Shown piece by piece: positions 1 to 8,749 of a stretch of DNA of 64,000 nucleotides. Position 1 is the stretch's first letter, and each line of letters starts with the position of its first letter. The stretch covers positions 780,869 to 844,868 of the forward strand of contig NZ_JACHJQ010000005.1 of NCBI RefSeq assembly GCF_014203735.1, read 5' to 3'. A model generated the notes under the pieces. That model was not told where the DNA came from. It saw nothing but the letters and a program-made list of their open reading frames with translations, and did no database searches. This DNA is from Actinophytocola algeriensis (GTDB lineage: Bacteria; Actinomycetota; Actinomycetes; Mycobacteriales; Pseudonocardiaceae). The position numbers and the translations under genes are program-made.

Positions 1-795
1 CTCGGAGGTCGCCGACTCGGGCAGCGTCACCGCCGGGTGGACCAGGTCGGCGACCAGCGGTCCGCCGGGACCGACCGGCAGCCCGTCCAGCCGGGTGACC
101 TCCGGGGTCACGTAGGCCGGTGTGCCGTGCTGTGCCGCCGCCATCAGGTTCCCCTGCGCCACCGGCACACCCAGCCTGCTGAGCACGGCGAGCTGGTCCT
201 CCGACTCGACCCCGACCGCGGCGAGCCGGATGCCGGTGCGGCTCGCGAGGTGGCCGAGCGCCTCGATCAGCGCCACCACGGCCGGGTTGTCCGGTACGCC
301 CGCCAGGAGGTACGCGTCGAGCTTCACCATGTCCGGCAGCGCGTCCGCGACGATCGACAGCGGCAGGTCGCCGTCGCCCGCGCCGTCGAACGCGACGCGA
401 AAACCCTGCTGCCGCAACGCCTTCAGCCCGTCGAGCAGCGCATCGCGGGACAGGCCGCCGAACGGCGGGGTGACCTCGACGGTCACGTCGGCCGGCTGGC
501 GCCCGGTGGCGCGCAGCGCGGGGAGCAGCGGGTCGAGCAGCTCGTCCGGCCGGGTCGCGGTCTTCGCGAGGACGTTCACGTGCAGCGGCACCTCGGCCGT
601 GGTCGCCGCCCGGACCGCCCCGGCCGCGAGTGCGGCGTCGACCTCGACGAGCCGGTCCGCACGGGCGGCGTCGCGCAGCACGTCGTGCACGGTGCCGTGC
701 TCCGGGCGGGCCAGGGCTTCGAGTGCGAGCAACCGTCCCGTGCGTGTCGACAGCATGGGCTGGAAGGCGTAGGAAACTCCCGGCACGGGGGCCAC
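1..795 (-). CDS. EAL-domain protein with CBS-like tail, partial (C-terminus outside window)
   Basis: This is the N-terminal part of an EAL (cyclic-di-GMP phosphodiesterase-fold) protein; the 3' end is beyond base 1. The frame is open for 265 codons. GTG at 793-795 is the first usable start after an in-frame TGA. The EAL signature is seen as LEALARPEHG near residue 20, followed by LHVNV, VTVEVTPP and VKLDAYLL, which match the usual N, E and K positions. The DDFGTG loop is degraded to AFDGAGDG and the usual AEGVE reads AVGVE, so a key glutamate is missing and catalysis is doubtful. After about residue 220 a stretch ADLVHPAVTLPESAT looks like the start of a CBS domain. It is probably a c-di-GMP or nucleotide sensor rather than an active enzyme (inference). 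Confidence 0.75.
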   Translation of the reverse strand, partial: MAPVPGVSYAFQPMLSTRTGRLLALEALARPEHGTVHDVLRDAARADRLVEVDAALAAGAVRAATTAEVPLHVNVLAKTATRPDELLDPLLPALRATGRQPADVTVEVTPPFGGLSRDALLDGLKALRQQGFRVAFDGAGDGDLPLSIVADALPDMVKLDAYLLAGVPDNPAVVALIEALGHLASRTGIRLAAVGVESEDQLAVLSRLGVPVAQGNLMAAAQHGTPAYVTPEVTRLDGLPVGPGGPLVADLVHPAVTLPESATSE

Positions 796-906
796 GGCCC
801 CATCCTCGTCATCCGGCCCGGCTTGGTCAGCTCATGTCACCCAGTGTTCATGTCGGTGGGTGCCACATCACCGGATCGGTGGAACCGGAGGCGATCCGAG
901 TGCCCG

Positions 907-1227
907 CTACCTCGCCAACCAGCGCGCGTACTGCTGCCGGTCCGCTTTCACCACCTTCGCACGGTCGGTCACCGAGAGTGAGAACCAGTCCGGTCTCAGC
1001 TGCTGCGGCGACTCGGCCCACATGAGCACGTCGCGGTGGTCCTGGCACGCGGTATCGACGTAGTGCAGGGGTGAGTCGCGGCGGTCCTCGTCGCAGAGCT
1101 TCAGGATCGCGAGGTGGACCCGCAACCGCTCCGGCCCGGCGTAGCCGTCGAGCTGGCGCTGGATGTCGGCGGGGTCCGCGTCGGGGAAGACTTGCCCGAT
1201 CTTGGTCAGGAGCTTGGCAGGTGTCAT
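907..1227 (-). CDS. Conserved hypothetical protein, 106 aa
   Basis: A short soluble protein of 106 residues with no signal peptide or membrane segment. Its ATG at 1225-1227 overlaps the TGA of the upstream lycopene cyclase gene by 4 bp, so the two are probably translated in a coupled way. The sequence is rich in charged residues (RLRVHLAILKLCDEDRR; HYVDTACQDHRDVLMW) and has no motif I recognise. The tight coupling suggests a shared transcript with the cyclase, but nothing in the sequence indicates a carotenoid role. Family unknown. Confidence 0.7.
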   Translation of the reverse strand: MTPAKLLTKIGQVFPDADPADIQRQLDGYAGPERLRVHLAILKLCDEDRRDSPLHYVDTACQDHRDVLMWAESPQQLRPDWFSLSVTDRAKVVKADRQQYARWLAR

Positions 1228-2246
1228 GGCTTGATCATCTTCCGGCGGAGGTGAGCTGGGGCGACGCGGAACAGCGCGGCCATGGCGGCGGCCGTCCCAG
1301 CCGGATCCGTGCGCCCGGACAGGTAGGCGCGCTGGTGGCGGGTGGGCAGCGCGAAGAACAGGTCGAAGAACTCCTCGTGCTCGGCGGGGGAGAGGCTCAG
1401 CAGGGTCGCCAGGCCACGCAGCCGCAACCGGTACACGAGGCGCGCCCGCCACGGCCAGATGACACGCCGCACCGCCCGCTGACCTCGCTCGATCGTGTCG
1501 GCGACCGCGGGCGCGAGCAGGAACGTGTCCGCGACCGAGAACCCGGTGGCCGGGTGGACGAGCCCGGCGGCGGCACCGAACGGGATCGCGCCCCGCGCCC
1601 ACACGGACGGCGGTGGGACGTCGACGGGGAACCGGACCCGCTCGACCGGCCCGCTCACCGCGCCCACCCGCGCGTGGAGGCGGTCCCGCAGCTCCGCGAA
1701 CCCGAGACCGGGGTCGCGGGCCAGGCTCGTCTCCTCCAGCAGCACCTGCCCGTCGGGCAGCGGGATCGCGTAGAGGAACGTGGCCGGGCCGTCGGCGGGC
1801 TGCCGCCAGTCCATGAAGACGGCGTCGTGCGGTCCGGGGACGACCACCCCGTACGCGGTCTGCTCCACACCCCCGCGCCGCGCACCGGTCGCGTCGAACA
1901 CCACGCCGTGGCGCACCTCGCCGGTGGTGAGGGTCGCCGACGTGGCGGTCAGCGCGGTCGCGCGGGCCCGCACCACCTCGATGCCGGGATGCGCGCACGC
2001 GGTCAGCACCGACTCGTTGTCCAGCACCGCGTACTCGCGCGGCAGCCACCGCCCGCCACCCCGCACGCGGGTGGTCACCCACCGCGCCCCCGGCGGCAAC
2101 ACGGACACCTCGTCGGCCCACATCCCGTAGGTCGCGCGCCAGCCGTGCCCTGGTGCGACGAGCGTGACGGCCAGTCCGCGCCGCGCGCACGCCGACGCGA
2201 GCGCCCACCCCGCCGGCCCGCCACCCACCACGACCACGTCACCCAC
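1224..2246 (-). CDS. crtY: Lycopene cyclase family FAD/NAD-binding protein
   Basis: Likely lycopene beta-cyclase, which closes the end rings of lycopene in carotenoid synthesis. The 340-residue protein begins with a dinucleotide-binding motif, VVVGGGPAGWALA. It has typical family segments: GMWADE near residue 42, VFDATGAR near 115, VFMDWRQP near 143 and a FLYAIPLPDGQVLLEETSLA block near 160, followed by GAAAGLVHPATGFSVADTF in the middle. Length fits the CrtY/CrtL family (about 340-400). No other carotenoid genes lie nearby, so it is an orphan cyclase in this window. It shares a 4-bp overlap with the small downstream gene and is divergent from dgt with a 132-bp gap. Another FAD-dependent oxidoreductase is less likely. 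Confidence 0.8.
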   Translation of the reverse strand: MGDVVVVGGGPAGWALASACARRGLAVTLVAPGHGWRATYGMWADEVSVLPPGARWVTTRVRGGGRWLPREYAVLDNESVLTACAHPGIEVVRARATALTATSATLTTGEVRHGVVFDATGARRGGVEQTAYGVVVPGPHDAVFMDWRQPADGPATFLYAIPLPDGQVLLEETSLARDPGLGFAELRDRLHARVGAVSGPVERVRFPVDVPPPSVWARGAIPFGAAAGLVHPATGFSVADTFLLAPAVADTIERGQRAVRRVIWPWRARLVYRLRLRGLATLLSLSPAEHEEFFDLFFALPTRHQRAYLSGRTDPAGTAAAMAALFRVAPAHLRRKMIKP

Positions 2247-2378
2247 CGGCCGATCCCACTACACGGGAACCGGGCCGCGACGCGCGCGAGCCCACCACGG
2301 CGGGGCTCCGCGCCGGGAGACCTGCCCGTCCGGTGCAGCACCCCGGGACCGGCGGGCGCCCAAGCTAAGGTCTTCCGC

Positions 2379-3944
2379 ATGGCTGATCAGGTCGACCCCA
2401 GGGAGGCACGTCGTTCGGAGCGGTCCTCGGGCCCCGAGTCCGGTGACCTCGCGGCGAGCCCGTACCGCGTCGACCGGGACCGCGTCGTCGCGTCACCGTT
2501 CTTCGCGCGGCTCGGCGGCGTCACCCAGGTCGTCAGCGCGTCCGGGTCGGGCCTCCTCCACAACCGCCTGACCCACAGCCTCAAGGTCGCCCAGGTGGCC
2601 CGCGCCATCGCGGAACGACTCCGCGCCGACCCCGTGGCCGCGCCCGTGCTCGACAAGCTCGGCGGCTGCGACCCGGACGTGGTGGAGGCCGCGGGCCTGG
2701 CCCACGACCTCGGCCACCCACCGTTCGGCCACCTCGGCGAGCAGGTGCTCGACCGCCTCGCCCGGCACCGCTTCAGCCTCCCCGACGGGTTCGAGGGCAA
2801 CGCGCAGAGCCTGCGGATCGTCACCACCACCGACACCGGCGGACCCACCGCCGTCGGTCTCGACCTCACCGCCGCGGTCCGCGCGGCCATGCTCAAGTAC
2901 CCGTGGACCCGCCTGTCCCATCCCGACCCGCACCCGAGGCACATGGCCGCGCCGCCGCGGGGCGCGTCCGAACCGGTCGAGGAGCCGGGCACCGGGTCGA
3001 GCAAGTTCTCCGTGTACGTCACCGAGCTCGACGACATGGCGCAGTCGCGGGCCGCGTTCACCGGCCGGCTCGCGAGCTGGCAGCAGACCGTCGAGGCGTC
3101 GGTCATGGACACCGCCGACGACATCGCGTACGCGATCCACGACCTCGAGGACTTCCACCGCATCGGCGTGCTGCAGCACGCGCCGGTCGCGGCCGAACTG
3201 GGTTACTGGCTCACGAACGCGCTCGGGCTGGCCGGGCTCTCCGACGAAACTCTCGCCGCGCAGGCCCGCCGCCCCGGCCACTCACTCGAACAGCTCCGCC
3301 GCCGCATGCACCGCCGCGACGCGTGGGTGGTCGACGACGACGCGTTCGTCGCCGCGGTGTCCAGGGTCCGCGCCGAGCTGGTCGACGCCATGCTCGACAC
3401 CCCGTTCGACGGTTCGGCCGAGGCGGAGCAGGCGGTCGCGCGGTTCTCGTCGGTGTGGACCGTCCGGCTCGTCGACGGTATGAGCGTCGTGCTGGACCCG
3501 CCCACCCGCTCCGGGCACGTCATGCTCGCGCCGGCGCAGTGGCACGAGGTGCAGGTGCTGAAGTTCGTCCACCGCCGCTTCGTGCTGCTGCGGCCGGATC
3601 TCGCGCTGCACCAACGAGGACAGGCCGCGCTGCTGACCTCGCTCGTGGAGGCGCTCGAACAGTGGCTTTCCGACCGGCACGAGTCGAACCGGCTGCCGAG
3701 GCGACTCGGTGACCTCGTCGAGCTGGCCTCGACGGAGTACCGCGCACTCGCCGCGACCGATATGTCCACTCTGGTCGGAGCGACCGGTGAGCCACCGCAG
3801 GGCGAGCACGGAATCCGGGAACTGGCAAGGGGACGCGCTGTGATCGATTTCGTCGCGTCCCTCACGGACAGTCAGGCCGCGACCCTGCTCGACGCCCTGT
3901 CCGGGCGCAGCGCACAGCCCTGGTCCGACGCCTTCGTCCTGTAA
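2379..3944 (+). CDS. dgt: Deoxyguanosinetriphosphate triphosphohydrolase (HD superfamily)
   Basis: dGTPase hydrolyses dGTP to deoxyguanosine and triphosphate and helps control dNTP pools. The ATG at 2379 gives 521 residues, normal for the family. Metal-binding histidines are visible in NRLTHSLKVAQ near residue 65 and in the HD motif HDLGHPPFGH near residues 109-118. The C-terminal half contains DTADDIAYAIHDLED, another hallmark of dGTPases (the distal HD-domain Asp). The frame is open far upstream, but family homology begins only at about residue 25, and the upstream codons are antisense to the cyclase gene. The gene stands alone and is divergent from the cyclase. It is a housekeeping gene in actinobacteria. 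Confidence 0.92.
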   Translation: MADQVDPREARRSERSSGPESGDLAASPYRVDRDRVVASPFFARLGGVTQVVSASGSGLLHNRLTHSLKVAQVARAIAERLRADPVAAPVLDKLGGCDPDVVEAAGLAHDLGHPPFGHLGEQVLDRLARHRFSLPDGFEGNAQSLRIVTTTDTGGPTAVGLDLTAAVRAAMLKYPWTRLSHPDPHPRHMAAPPRGASEPVEEPGTGSSKFSVYVTELDDMAQSRAAFTGRLASWQQTVEASVMDTADDIAYAIHDLEDFHRIGVLQHAPVAAELGYWLTNALGLAGLSDETLAAQARRPGHSLEQLRRRMHRRDAWVVDDDAFVAAVSRVRAELVDAMLDTPFDGSAEAEQAVARFSSVWTVRLVDGMSVVLDPPTRSGHVMLAPAQWHEVQVLKFVHRRFVLLRPDLALHQRGQAALLTSLVEALEQWLSDRHESNRLPRRLGDLVELASTEYRALAATDMSTLVGATGEPPQGEHGIRELARGRAVIDFVASLTDSQAATLLDALSGRSAQPWSDAFVL

Positions 3945-4103
3945 GTCGTACACAGACGGCAACTGTTAACACACATGGAGTGTGGTTGGGCCGAATGGCC
4001 GCTGTGTCAGAAAGGTTCTGACCATACCTTGGGGCGGCCGGGGGGCACCCGGCACTGGGCGTCGTGAGTCGGGGCACGGCCTGGCATTTCGCGGAGGAAG
4101 TCC

Positions 4104-6899
4104 GTGCGTATACCTGCACACGCATCCCGAAGATCCCGAGTCCTCCTGACGAGCACGGCGGTGTTGCTCGCGGTCGTGGGGCTCGCAAGTCCGGCCGCGG
4201 CGGCGCCGCCGCCCGAGGACCAGCAGATCTCCGCGGAGAAGAACGCGGCGAACCAGATCGCCGCGCTCCAGAGCATCAAGAAGAGCCTGACCGCCGCAGA
4301 GGCCAAAGTGGACTCGCAGCTGGTCGTGGCCGCGCGGATGAGCAAGAACCGGGCGACGAGCAGCGCGGTCCCGTTGCTGGACAACGGAGTCGAGGCCACC
4401 TCGGCAGGCAAGGTGCTCGTCGACATCAGGGCGACCGTCAGCGACGGCCTCCTGAAGGACCTCGCCAATGCGGGCGCCGGCGTGAAGTCGGTGTCGGAGC
4501 GGTACGGCACGGTGCGGGCCGAGGTACCGCTGTCCGCCGTCACCGCGATCGCGGCACGCAAGGACGTCCGGATGGTCGAGGAAGCCGGCGGTGCCATGAC
4601 CGCCCGCGAGGTCGACCGGAACGACAAGCGCAAGCCGGAGTCCAAAGAGGAGAAGGCGGCGCGGATCGAGCAGAACACGCGGGAGGCGCTCACCGAGCGT
4701 GCCGGCGCCATCGACAGCGAGGGCAACCGGGCGCACAACGCCGACTCCGCGCGCGCCGACATCGGCGTCACCGGCATCGGCGTGAAGATCTGCGCGCTGT
4801 CCGACGGCATCGACTCGCTCGCCACGTCACAGGCGGCCGGGGAACTGCCCGCGGTGGACGTGCTGACCGGCGAGGCGGGCGGCGGTGACGAGGGCACCGC
4901 GATGCTCGAGATCATCCACGACGTGGCCCCCGGTGCGGAGCTGGGCTTCGCGACGGCGTTCAACGGCGACGCGAGCTTCGCGGACAACATCCGCGCGCTG
5001 CGCTTCGACCTCGGCTGCGACATCATCGTCGACGACATCATCTACTTCGCCGAGCCGTACTTCCAGGACGGCATCATCGCCCAGGCCGCGAACGACGTGA
5101 TCGCCGACGGCGCGCTGTTCTTCTCCTCCGCGGGCAACGAGGGCAACGTCGTCGACGGCACCTCCGGCCACTGGGAGGGCCAGTACGTCAACTCCGGGCA
5201 GGTCGTCGGCAAGTTCGCCGGCTACGCCCACGACTTCGACCCCGGTCCCGGCACGCAGGTCTTCAACCCGTTGTCGAGGGAGTCCGCGAACGTCCCGGTG
5301 ATCCTGAACTGGGCCGACCCGCAGGACGCGTCCGCCAACGACTACGACCTGTACCTGCTGGACTCGGCCGGCAACGTCCTGTCGCAGAGCCAGAACTACC
5401 AGACCGGCGTCCAGGACCCGTACGAGCGGGTGCAGACCCCGTCGTTCGGTGGTGCCGGGATGAAGGTCGCGGTCGTGAAGTTCACCGGCGAGGACAAGTA
5501 CCTGTCGCTGTCGGCCCTGCGGGGCCGGTTCTCCGACCAGGCGACGCTGAAGGCGTTCGTCACGCCGGGTGTCACGTTCGGCCACTCCGCAGCGCGGGGC
5601 GCGTTCTCGACGGCCGCGGCGCCGGCCAAGGACCCGCTGCCGTTCGACCTGGAGACCGGTGACCCGGCCAACCCGGCAGGCCCGTTCCCGAACGCCTACG
5701 ACGCCACCTCGAAGCTCGAGCGGTTCACCTCGGACGGCCCGCGCAAGATCTTCTTCGAGGCCGACGGCACGCCCATCCCGGGTGGCGAGGTGCGGCAGAA
5801 GCCGGACCTCACCGCCGCGGACGGCGTGCGCACCAGCGTCAACGGGTTCGACCCGTTCTACGGCACCTCGGCGGCGGCCCCGCACGCGGCGGCCATCGCG
5901 GGTCTCGTGCTCTCCGGCAACCCGGGCATCGACCCCGAGGAGGTGCGGGAAGCGCTGACCAGCACGGCGATCGACATCGGCGAGGCGGGCGTGGACAACC
6001 GCAGCGGCCACGGCGTGATCCTCGCCGACCGGGTGCTCGGCTACACCGGTGCCAGCCCGCAGCCGCTCGCGGTCGCGGAGACGCCGAAGGTGACGCCGGA
6101 CTCCGGCAGCGAGTACCTGCGGCCGGGTGACACCGCGACGGTGTCCCTGCCGGTGACCAACGTCGGTGACGGCACCGCGGTGTCGACGAGCGTCGTGCTC
6201 ACCACCTCGACCCCGGGCGTGACCGTGACCCCGCGCGCCCAGTCCTACGGCACGATCGCGCGTGGCGACACCGTGGTGAAGGACTACCGGATCAGCGTGC
6301 CCGCCTCGCACGAGGTGGGTGTGCCGGTCCAGTTCGCCACCAGGGTGACGTTCGCGGGTGTGCTCTCGCCGCGCACGTCGACGTTCTCGGTGGGTGTCGG
6401 GCAGCCGTCGGACGAGGTGCAGACCTTCGCCTACGGTGGTGCGCCGATCGCGATCCCCGACAACAGCGCGGTGGGCGCGTCGGTCGCGATCCCGGTGTCC
6501 GGCCTCGGCCGGGCGTCGAAGATCTCGGTGTCGATCGACGGCACGACGTGCAACACCACGCCGGGCTCGACGACGGTGGGCATCAACCACACCTATGTCG
6601 GTGACCTGGTCGGCACGCTGACCTCGCCGAGCGGTGCGACCGCGACGCTGTTCAGCCGCAACGGTGGCAGCGGCGACAACCTGTGCCAGGTCGTGTTCGA
6701 CGACGCCGCCGCGGCTCCGATCTCGTCGGTGACCTCGTCGAACGCGCCGTTCACCGGCACGTGGCGCCCGACGACGTCCGTCGACGCGCTGATCGGCGCG
6801 CCCGCGGACGGTTCGTGGACGCTGCTCGTGGCGGACCGGGCGGGTGCCGACACCGGCACGCTGCGCGCGGTCTCGTTGCACCTCAACGGTTACGTGTAA
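4104..6899 (+). CDS. Secreted subtilase-like (S8/S53-like) protease with P domain
   Basis: A 931-residue exported peptidase. GTG at 4104 follows GGAGGAAG. Residues 1-35 are a Sec signal peptide ending in ASPAAAA-PPP. An N-terminal propeptide-like region of about 190 residues follows, rich in Lys/Glu. The catalytic fold shows Asp234 (ALSDGID), the block GDEGTAMLEIIHD at 261-273, oxyanion Asn345 (SSAGNEGN) and Ser589 (YGTSAAAPHAA). No HGT motif is present: Glu263 or Asp262 takes the place of the catalytic His, as in the S53-like group of subtilases. Between Asn345 and Ser589 is a long beta-rich insert. After about residue 650 come an immunoglobulin-like segment and a C-terminal P (proprotein convertase) domain ending in SLHLNGYV. 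It is followed by a strong hairpin terminator. Confidence 0.88.
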   Translation: MRIPAHASRRSRVLLTSTAVLLAVVGLASPAAAAPPPEDQQISAEKNAANQIAALQSIKKSLTAAEAKVDSQLVVAARMSKNRATSSAVPLLDNGVEATSAGKVLVDIRATVSDGLLKDLANAGAGVKSVSERYGTVRAEVPLSAVTAIAARKDVRMVEEAGGAMTAREVDRNDKRKPESKEEKAARIEQNTREALTERAGAIDSEGNRAHNADSARADIGVTGIGVKICALSDGIDSLATSQAAGELPAVDVLTGEAGGGDEGTAMLEIIHDVAPGAELGFATAFNGDASFADNIRALRFDLGCDIIVDDIIYFAEPYFQDGIIAQAANDVIADGALFFSSAGNEGNVVDGTSGHWEGQYVNSGQVVGKFAGYAHDFDPGPGTQVFNPLSRESANVPVILNWADPQDASANDYDLYLLDSAGNVLSQSQNYQTGVQDPYERVQTPSFGGAGMKVAVVKFTGEDKYLSLSALRGRFSDQATLKAFVTPGVTFGHSAARGAFSTAAAPAKDPLPFDLETGDPANPAGPFPNAYDATSKLERFTSDGPRKIFFEADGTPIPGGEVRQKPDLTAADGVRTSVNGFDPFYGTSAAAPHAAAIAGLVLSGNPGIDPEEVREALTSTAIDIGEAGVDNRSGHGVILADRVLGYTGASPQPLAVAETPKVTPDSGSEYLRPGDTATVSLPVTNVGDGTAVSTSVVLTTSTPGVTVTPRAQSYGTIARGDTVVKDYRISVPASHEVGVPVQFATRVTFAGVLSPRTSTFSVGVGQPSDEVQTFAYGGAPIAIPDNSAVGASVAIPVSGLGRASKISVSIDGTTCNTTPGSTTVGINHTYVGDLVGTLTSPSGATATLFSRNGGSGDNLCQVVFDDAAAAPISSVTSSNAPFTGTWRPTTSVDALIGAPADGSWTLLVADRAGADTGTLRAVSLHLNGYV

Positions 6900-6913
6900 A
6901 CCGGTAGTTCGTT

Positions 6914-6953
6914 CGGCCGCCCGCCGGTGTCATGCCGGCGGGCGGCCGCTTTT
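6914..6953 (+). terminator. Rho-independent terminator of the protease gene
   Basis: A perfect 14-bp stem (CGGCCGCCCGCCGG with its complement at 6935-6948) around a 7-nt loop TGTCATG, followed by CTTTT. It lies 14 bp after the protease stop and just before the convergent gene, so it can also insulate that gene. Confidence 0.85.
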
Positions 6954-6956
6954 GTG

Positions 6957-7847
6957 CTACTGCACCTGCGTGAGCTTGATGTTGTCCTTCGGGACGCGGA
7001 TCGTCCACTCCTGGCTGTGCCCCGTGGTGCGGCTCTGCTCGGTCTCCGACGTGTACTCGCCGCCGATCTTGATGACCTTGAACTCGATGCCGGCCGAGCC
7101 GGTCACCCCCGCCTTCTCCGCCGCGGTCTGCGAGTCCGACGCGGTGACGGTGATGTCCTGGAACCCTTGCGCGGCACGGAACTTGACCGCGTCACCGGTG
7201 ACCGCGAAGTCACCTGAGCCCTCCAGCCGCAGGTAGTCGTCGCCGTGCAGCGCGTCCACGTACAGGGTCAGCGTCGCGTCCTTCTGCGGCGCCCACACGC
7301 CGGGGATGGACAGGATGCCGTCGTCGACCTCCCCGTCGTGCGCGGCGGTCTTGCCCTCGGCGTCGGTGATGCGGGCGTAGAAACGCCCGCCGCGCAACGG
7401 CTTCTCGAGGAAGTTGTCGGCGTTGATGATGATGTTCACGTACGCCCAGTCGCGGGAGTGCTCGGAGTCGTCGGGAATCGCACTGCGCCGCGCGGGCACG
7501 ACCGTGACCCACAGGCTCGCCTCGACGACCGGCTCGTCCCACCCGTAGCTCGCCGCGTCCTCCGCCTCGAGCGTGATCTTCAGCTCCTGCTGCCCCTCGG
7601 TGAGCGGGCCCGCGGTGAACCACTCCTCGTCGGTGGAGCTGCCCATCACGCTCTGGTGCGTGGCGCCGCTGACCCAGTCGCCACCCGCGGTGCAGGTGAC
7701 GCCGAAGGGGCCGGTCTCGTTGACGTCGTCGTTCTCGAGCTCCAGGTACACGTACACCTTCTCGGCGGAGTTCGCCTCACCGTGCTCGTGGGCGAAACCC
7801 TCGCCCTCGGTCTGGAAGAACAACTGTTTGATCTTCGGCGCGGCCAT
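6957..7847 (-). CDS. Hypothetical beta-rich acidic protein, 296 aa
   Basis: I do not recognise this family. ATG at 7845-7847 is preceded by AGAGAGG, about 11 nt upstream, and starts MAAPKIKQLFF; the frame is open further upstream but without a site. The protein has no signal peptide or membrane helix, many Asp/Glu residues, and alternating hydrophobic patterns typical of beta-sandwich folds (for example KVYVYLELENDD and QELKITLEAED). Two or three similar strand-rich halves may be repeated immunoglobulin-like modules. It is convergent with the secreted protease and separated from it by the terminator. The motif TTGTCCACA abuts its start codon. A cytoplasmic structural or binding protein is possible; no enzyme motif is seen. 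Confidence 0.7.
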   Translation of the reverse strand: MAAPKIKQLFFQTEGEGFAHEHGEANSAEKVYVYLELENDDVNETGPFGVTCTAGGDWVSGATHQSVMGSSTDEEWFTAGPLTEGQQELKITLEAEDAASYGWDEPVVEASLWVTVVPARRSAIPDDSEHSRDWAYVNIIINADNFLEKPLRGGRFYARITDAEGKTAAHDGEVDDGILSIPGVWAPQKDATLTLYVDALHGDDYLRLEGSGDFAVTGDAVKFRAAQGFQDITVTASDSQTAAEKAGVTGSAGIEFKVIKIGGEYTSETEQSRTTGHSQEWTIRVPKDNIKLTQVQ

Positions 7848-7965
7848 TGTGGACAACCTCTCTGCTGGGTTGCCTCCCAGTGTTGGGAAATCTCGCGACC
7901 GCGGTACGGCCGTTGGGCGCCCATAAGGGCAGCCCCATCGGCCGATCGGGCATAGGCTGCGCGAC

Positions 7966-8397
7966 GTGCCCAAAGTCAACGCGACCGCCACCGTGCCCGC
8001 GTCCCCGGCTCACACGTGGGCGGTGGCGTCGGACCTCACCCGCTTCGACGAGTGGATGACCCTCCACGACGGCTGGCGCGGTGAGCTGCCGACCGAGATC
8101 GGCCGGGGCACCTCGCTCACGTCGGTCGTGAAGGTGATGGGGCTGCGCAACCGGGTCAGCTGGCTGGTGGAGTCCTACACGCCGCCGTCCGCGTTGACGA
8201 TCAAGGGGCGCGGGGTGGGTGGTGTCACCGTGGCGCTCACCTTGTCGATCCGGTCCGCGGGCGGCGGTGCCGCGGTGACCATCGACGCCGAGGTGACCGG
8301 CCGCCCGCTCTTCGGCCCTGTCGGCATGGCGGTCGGCCGGGCCGTCCGCGCGGACGTGCGGCGGTCGGTGGCCGCGCTGGCCGACCTCGTCCGGTGA
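7966..8397 (+). CDS. SRPBCC (START/Bet v1-like) family protein
   Basis: A 143-residue protein starting at GTG 7966, divergent from the previous gene. The opening pattern (NATATVPASPAHTWAVASDLTRFDEWM) is the usual first strand and helix of SRPBCC lipid- or ligand-binding proteins of the polyketide cyclase/dehydrase type. It continues with paired beta strands (TSVVKVMGLRNRVSWLVESYTP, LTIKGRGVGGVTVALTLSI) and a long C-terminal helix (GMAVGRAVRADVRRSVAALADLV). Such proteins bind hydrophobic ligands; the ligand cannot be read from the sequence. It is probably monocistronic or in a pair with the following small membrane-protein gene, 40 bp downstream. Confidence 0.8.
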   Translation: MPKVNATATVPASPAHTWAVASDLTRFDEWMTLHDGWRGELPTEIGRGTSLTSVVKVMGLRNRVSWLVESYTPPSALTIKGRGVGGVTVALTLSIRSAGGGAAVTIDAEVTGRPLFGPVGMAVGRAVRADVRRSVAALADLVR

Positions 8398-8437
8398 TGC
8401 ACAGGAGGCGCACAGAATACGAGCGCATCCTGGTGAC

Positions 8438-8740
8438 ATGACCGAAAAGCCAGACCAGGGGCCCCTCGACGCCGGGGCAGCCCAGCCACCCGCTCACTCC
8501 GGCGCCGGAGCGCCTCCGCCTCCCGTTCCACCCGCCGCGGCGCCACCACCGCCACGCCGCCCGCCCCACCTGACCAGGACGTGGATCGCGGCCGTCGTGG
8601 CGGCGGTGTTGCTCGTCGGCGGGGGAGTGGGCGGCTACCTCATCGGCGCCTCGGGTGAGCACCACCGACCCGGCTGGCACCAGCAGTGGGGCCCGCAGGA
8701 CGGCTTCCGCGGCGACCTGCCCGGGCGCGGCGACCGTTAG
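8438..8740 (+). CDS. Small proline-rich single-pass membrane protein
   Basis: A 100-residue protein: residues 1-45 are cytoplasmic and very rich in Pro and Ala, residues 48-70 form one transmembrane helix (WIAAVVAAVLLVGGGVGGYLIGA), and a short Gly/His/Arg-rich outer tail follows (HHRPGWHQQWG). This design is common in actinomycete membrane-anchored proteins. No domain is recognised. The stop at 8738-8740 is 9 bp from the end of the convergent dehydrogenase gene. Confidence 0.7.
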   Translation: MTEKPDQGPLDAGAAQPPAHSGAGAPPPPVPPAAAPPPPRRPPHLTRTWIAAVVAAVLLVGGGVGGYLIGASGEHHRPGWHQQWGPQDGFRGDLPGRGDR

Positions 8741-8749
8741 CGGTGACCG

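Noticed and set aside
907-2208. A 433-codon frame extending the 106-aa gene upstream
   Set aside because: The upstream 327 codons are a shadow of the lycopene cyclase; only the last 106 codons have normal protein composition and the ATGA overlap fixes the start.
7848-7856. Single DnaA-box-like TTGTCCACA beside the start of the gene at 6957-7847
   Set aside because: It lacks the second box and the inverted ends of the repeat element, so it is not counted as a copy. Another isolated match near 17800 lies inside a coding region.
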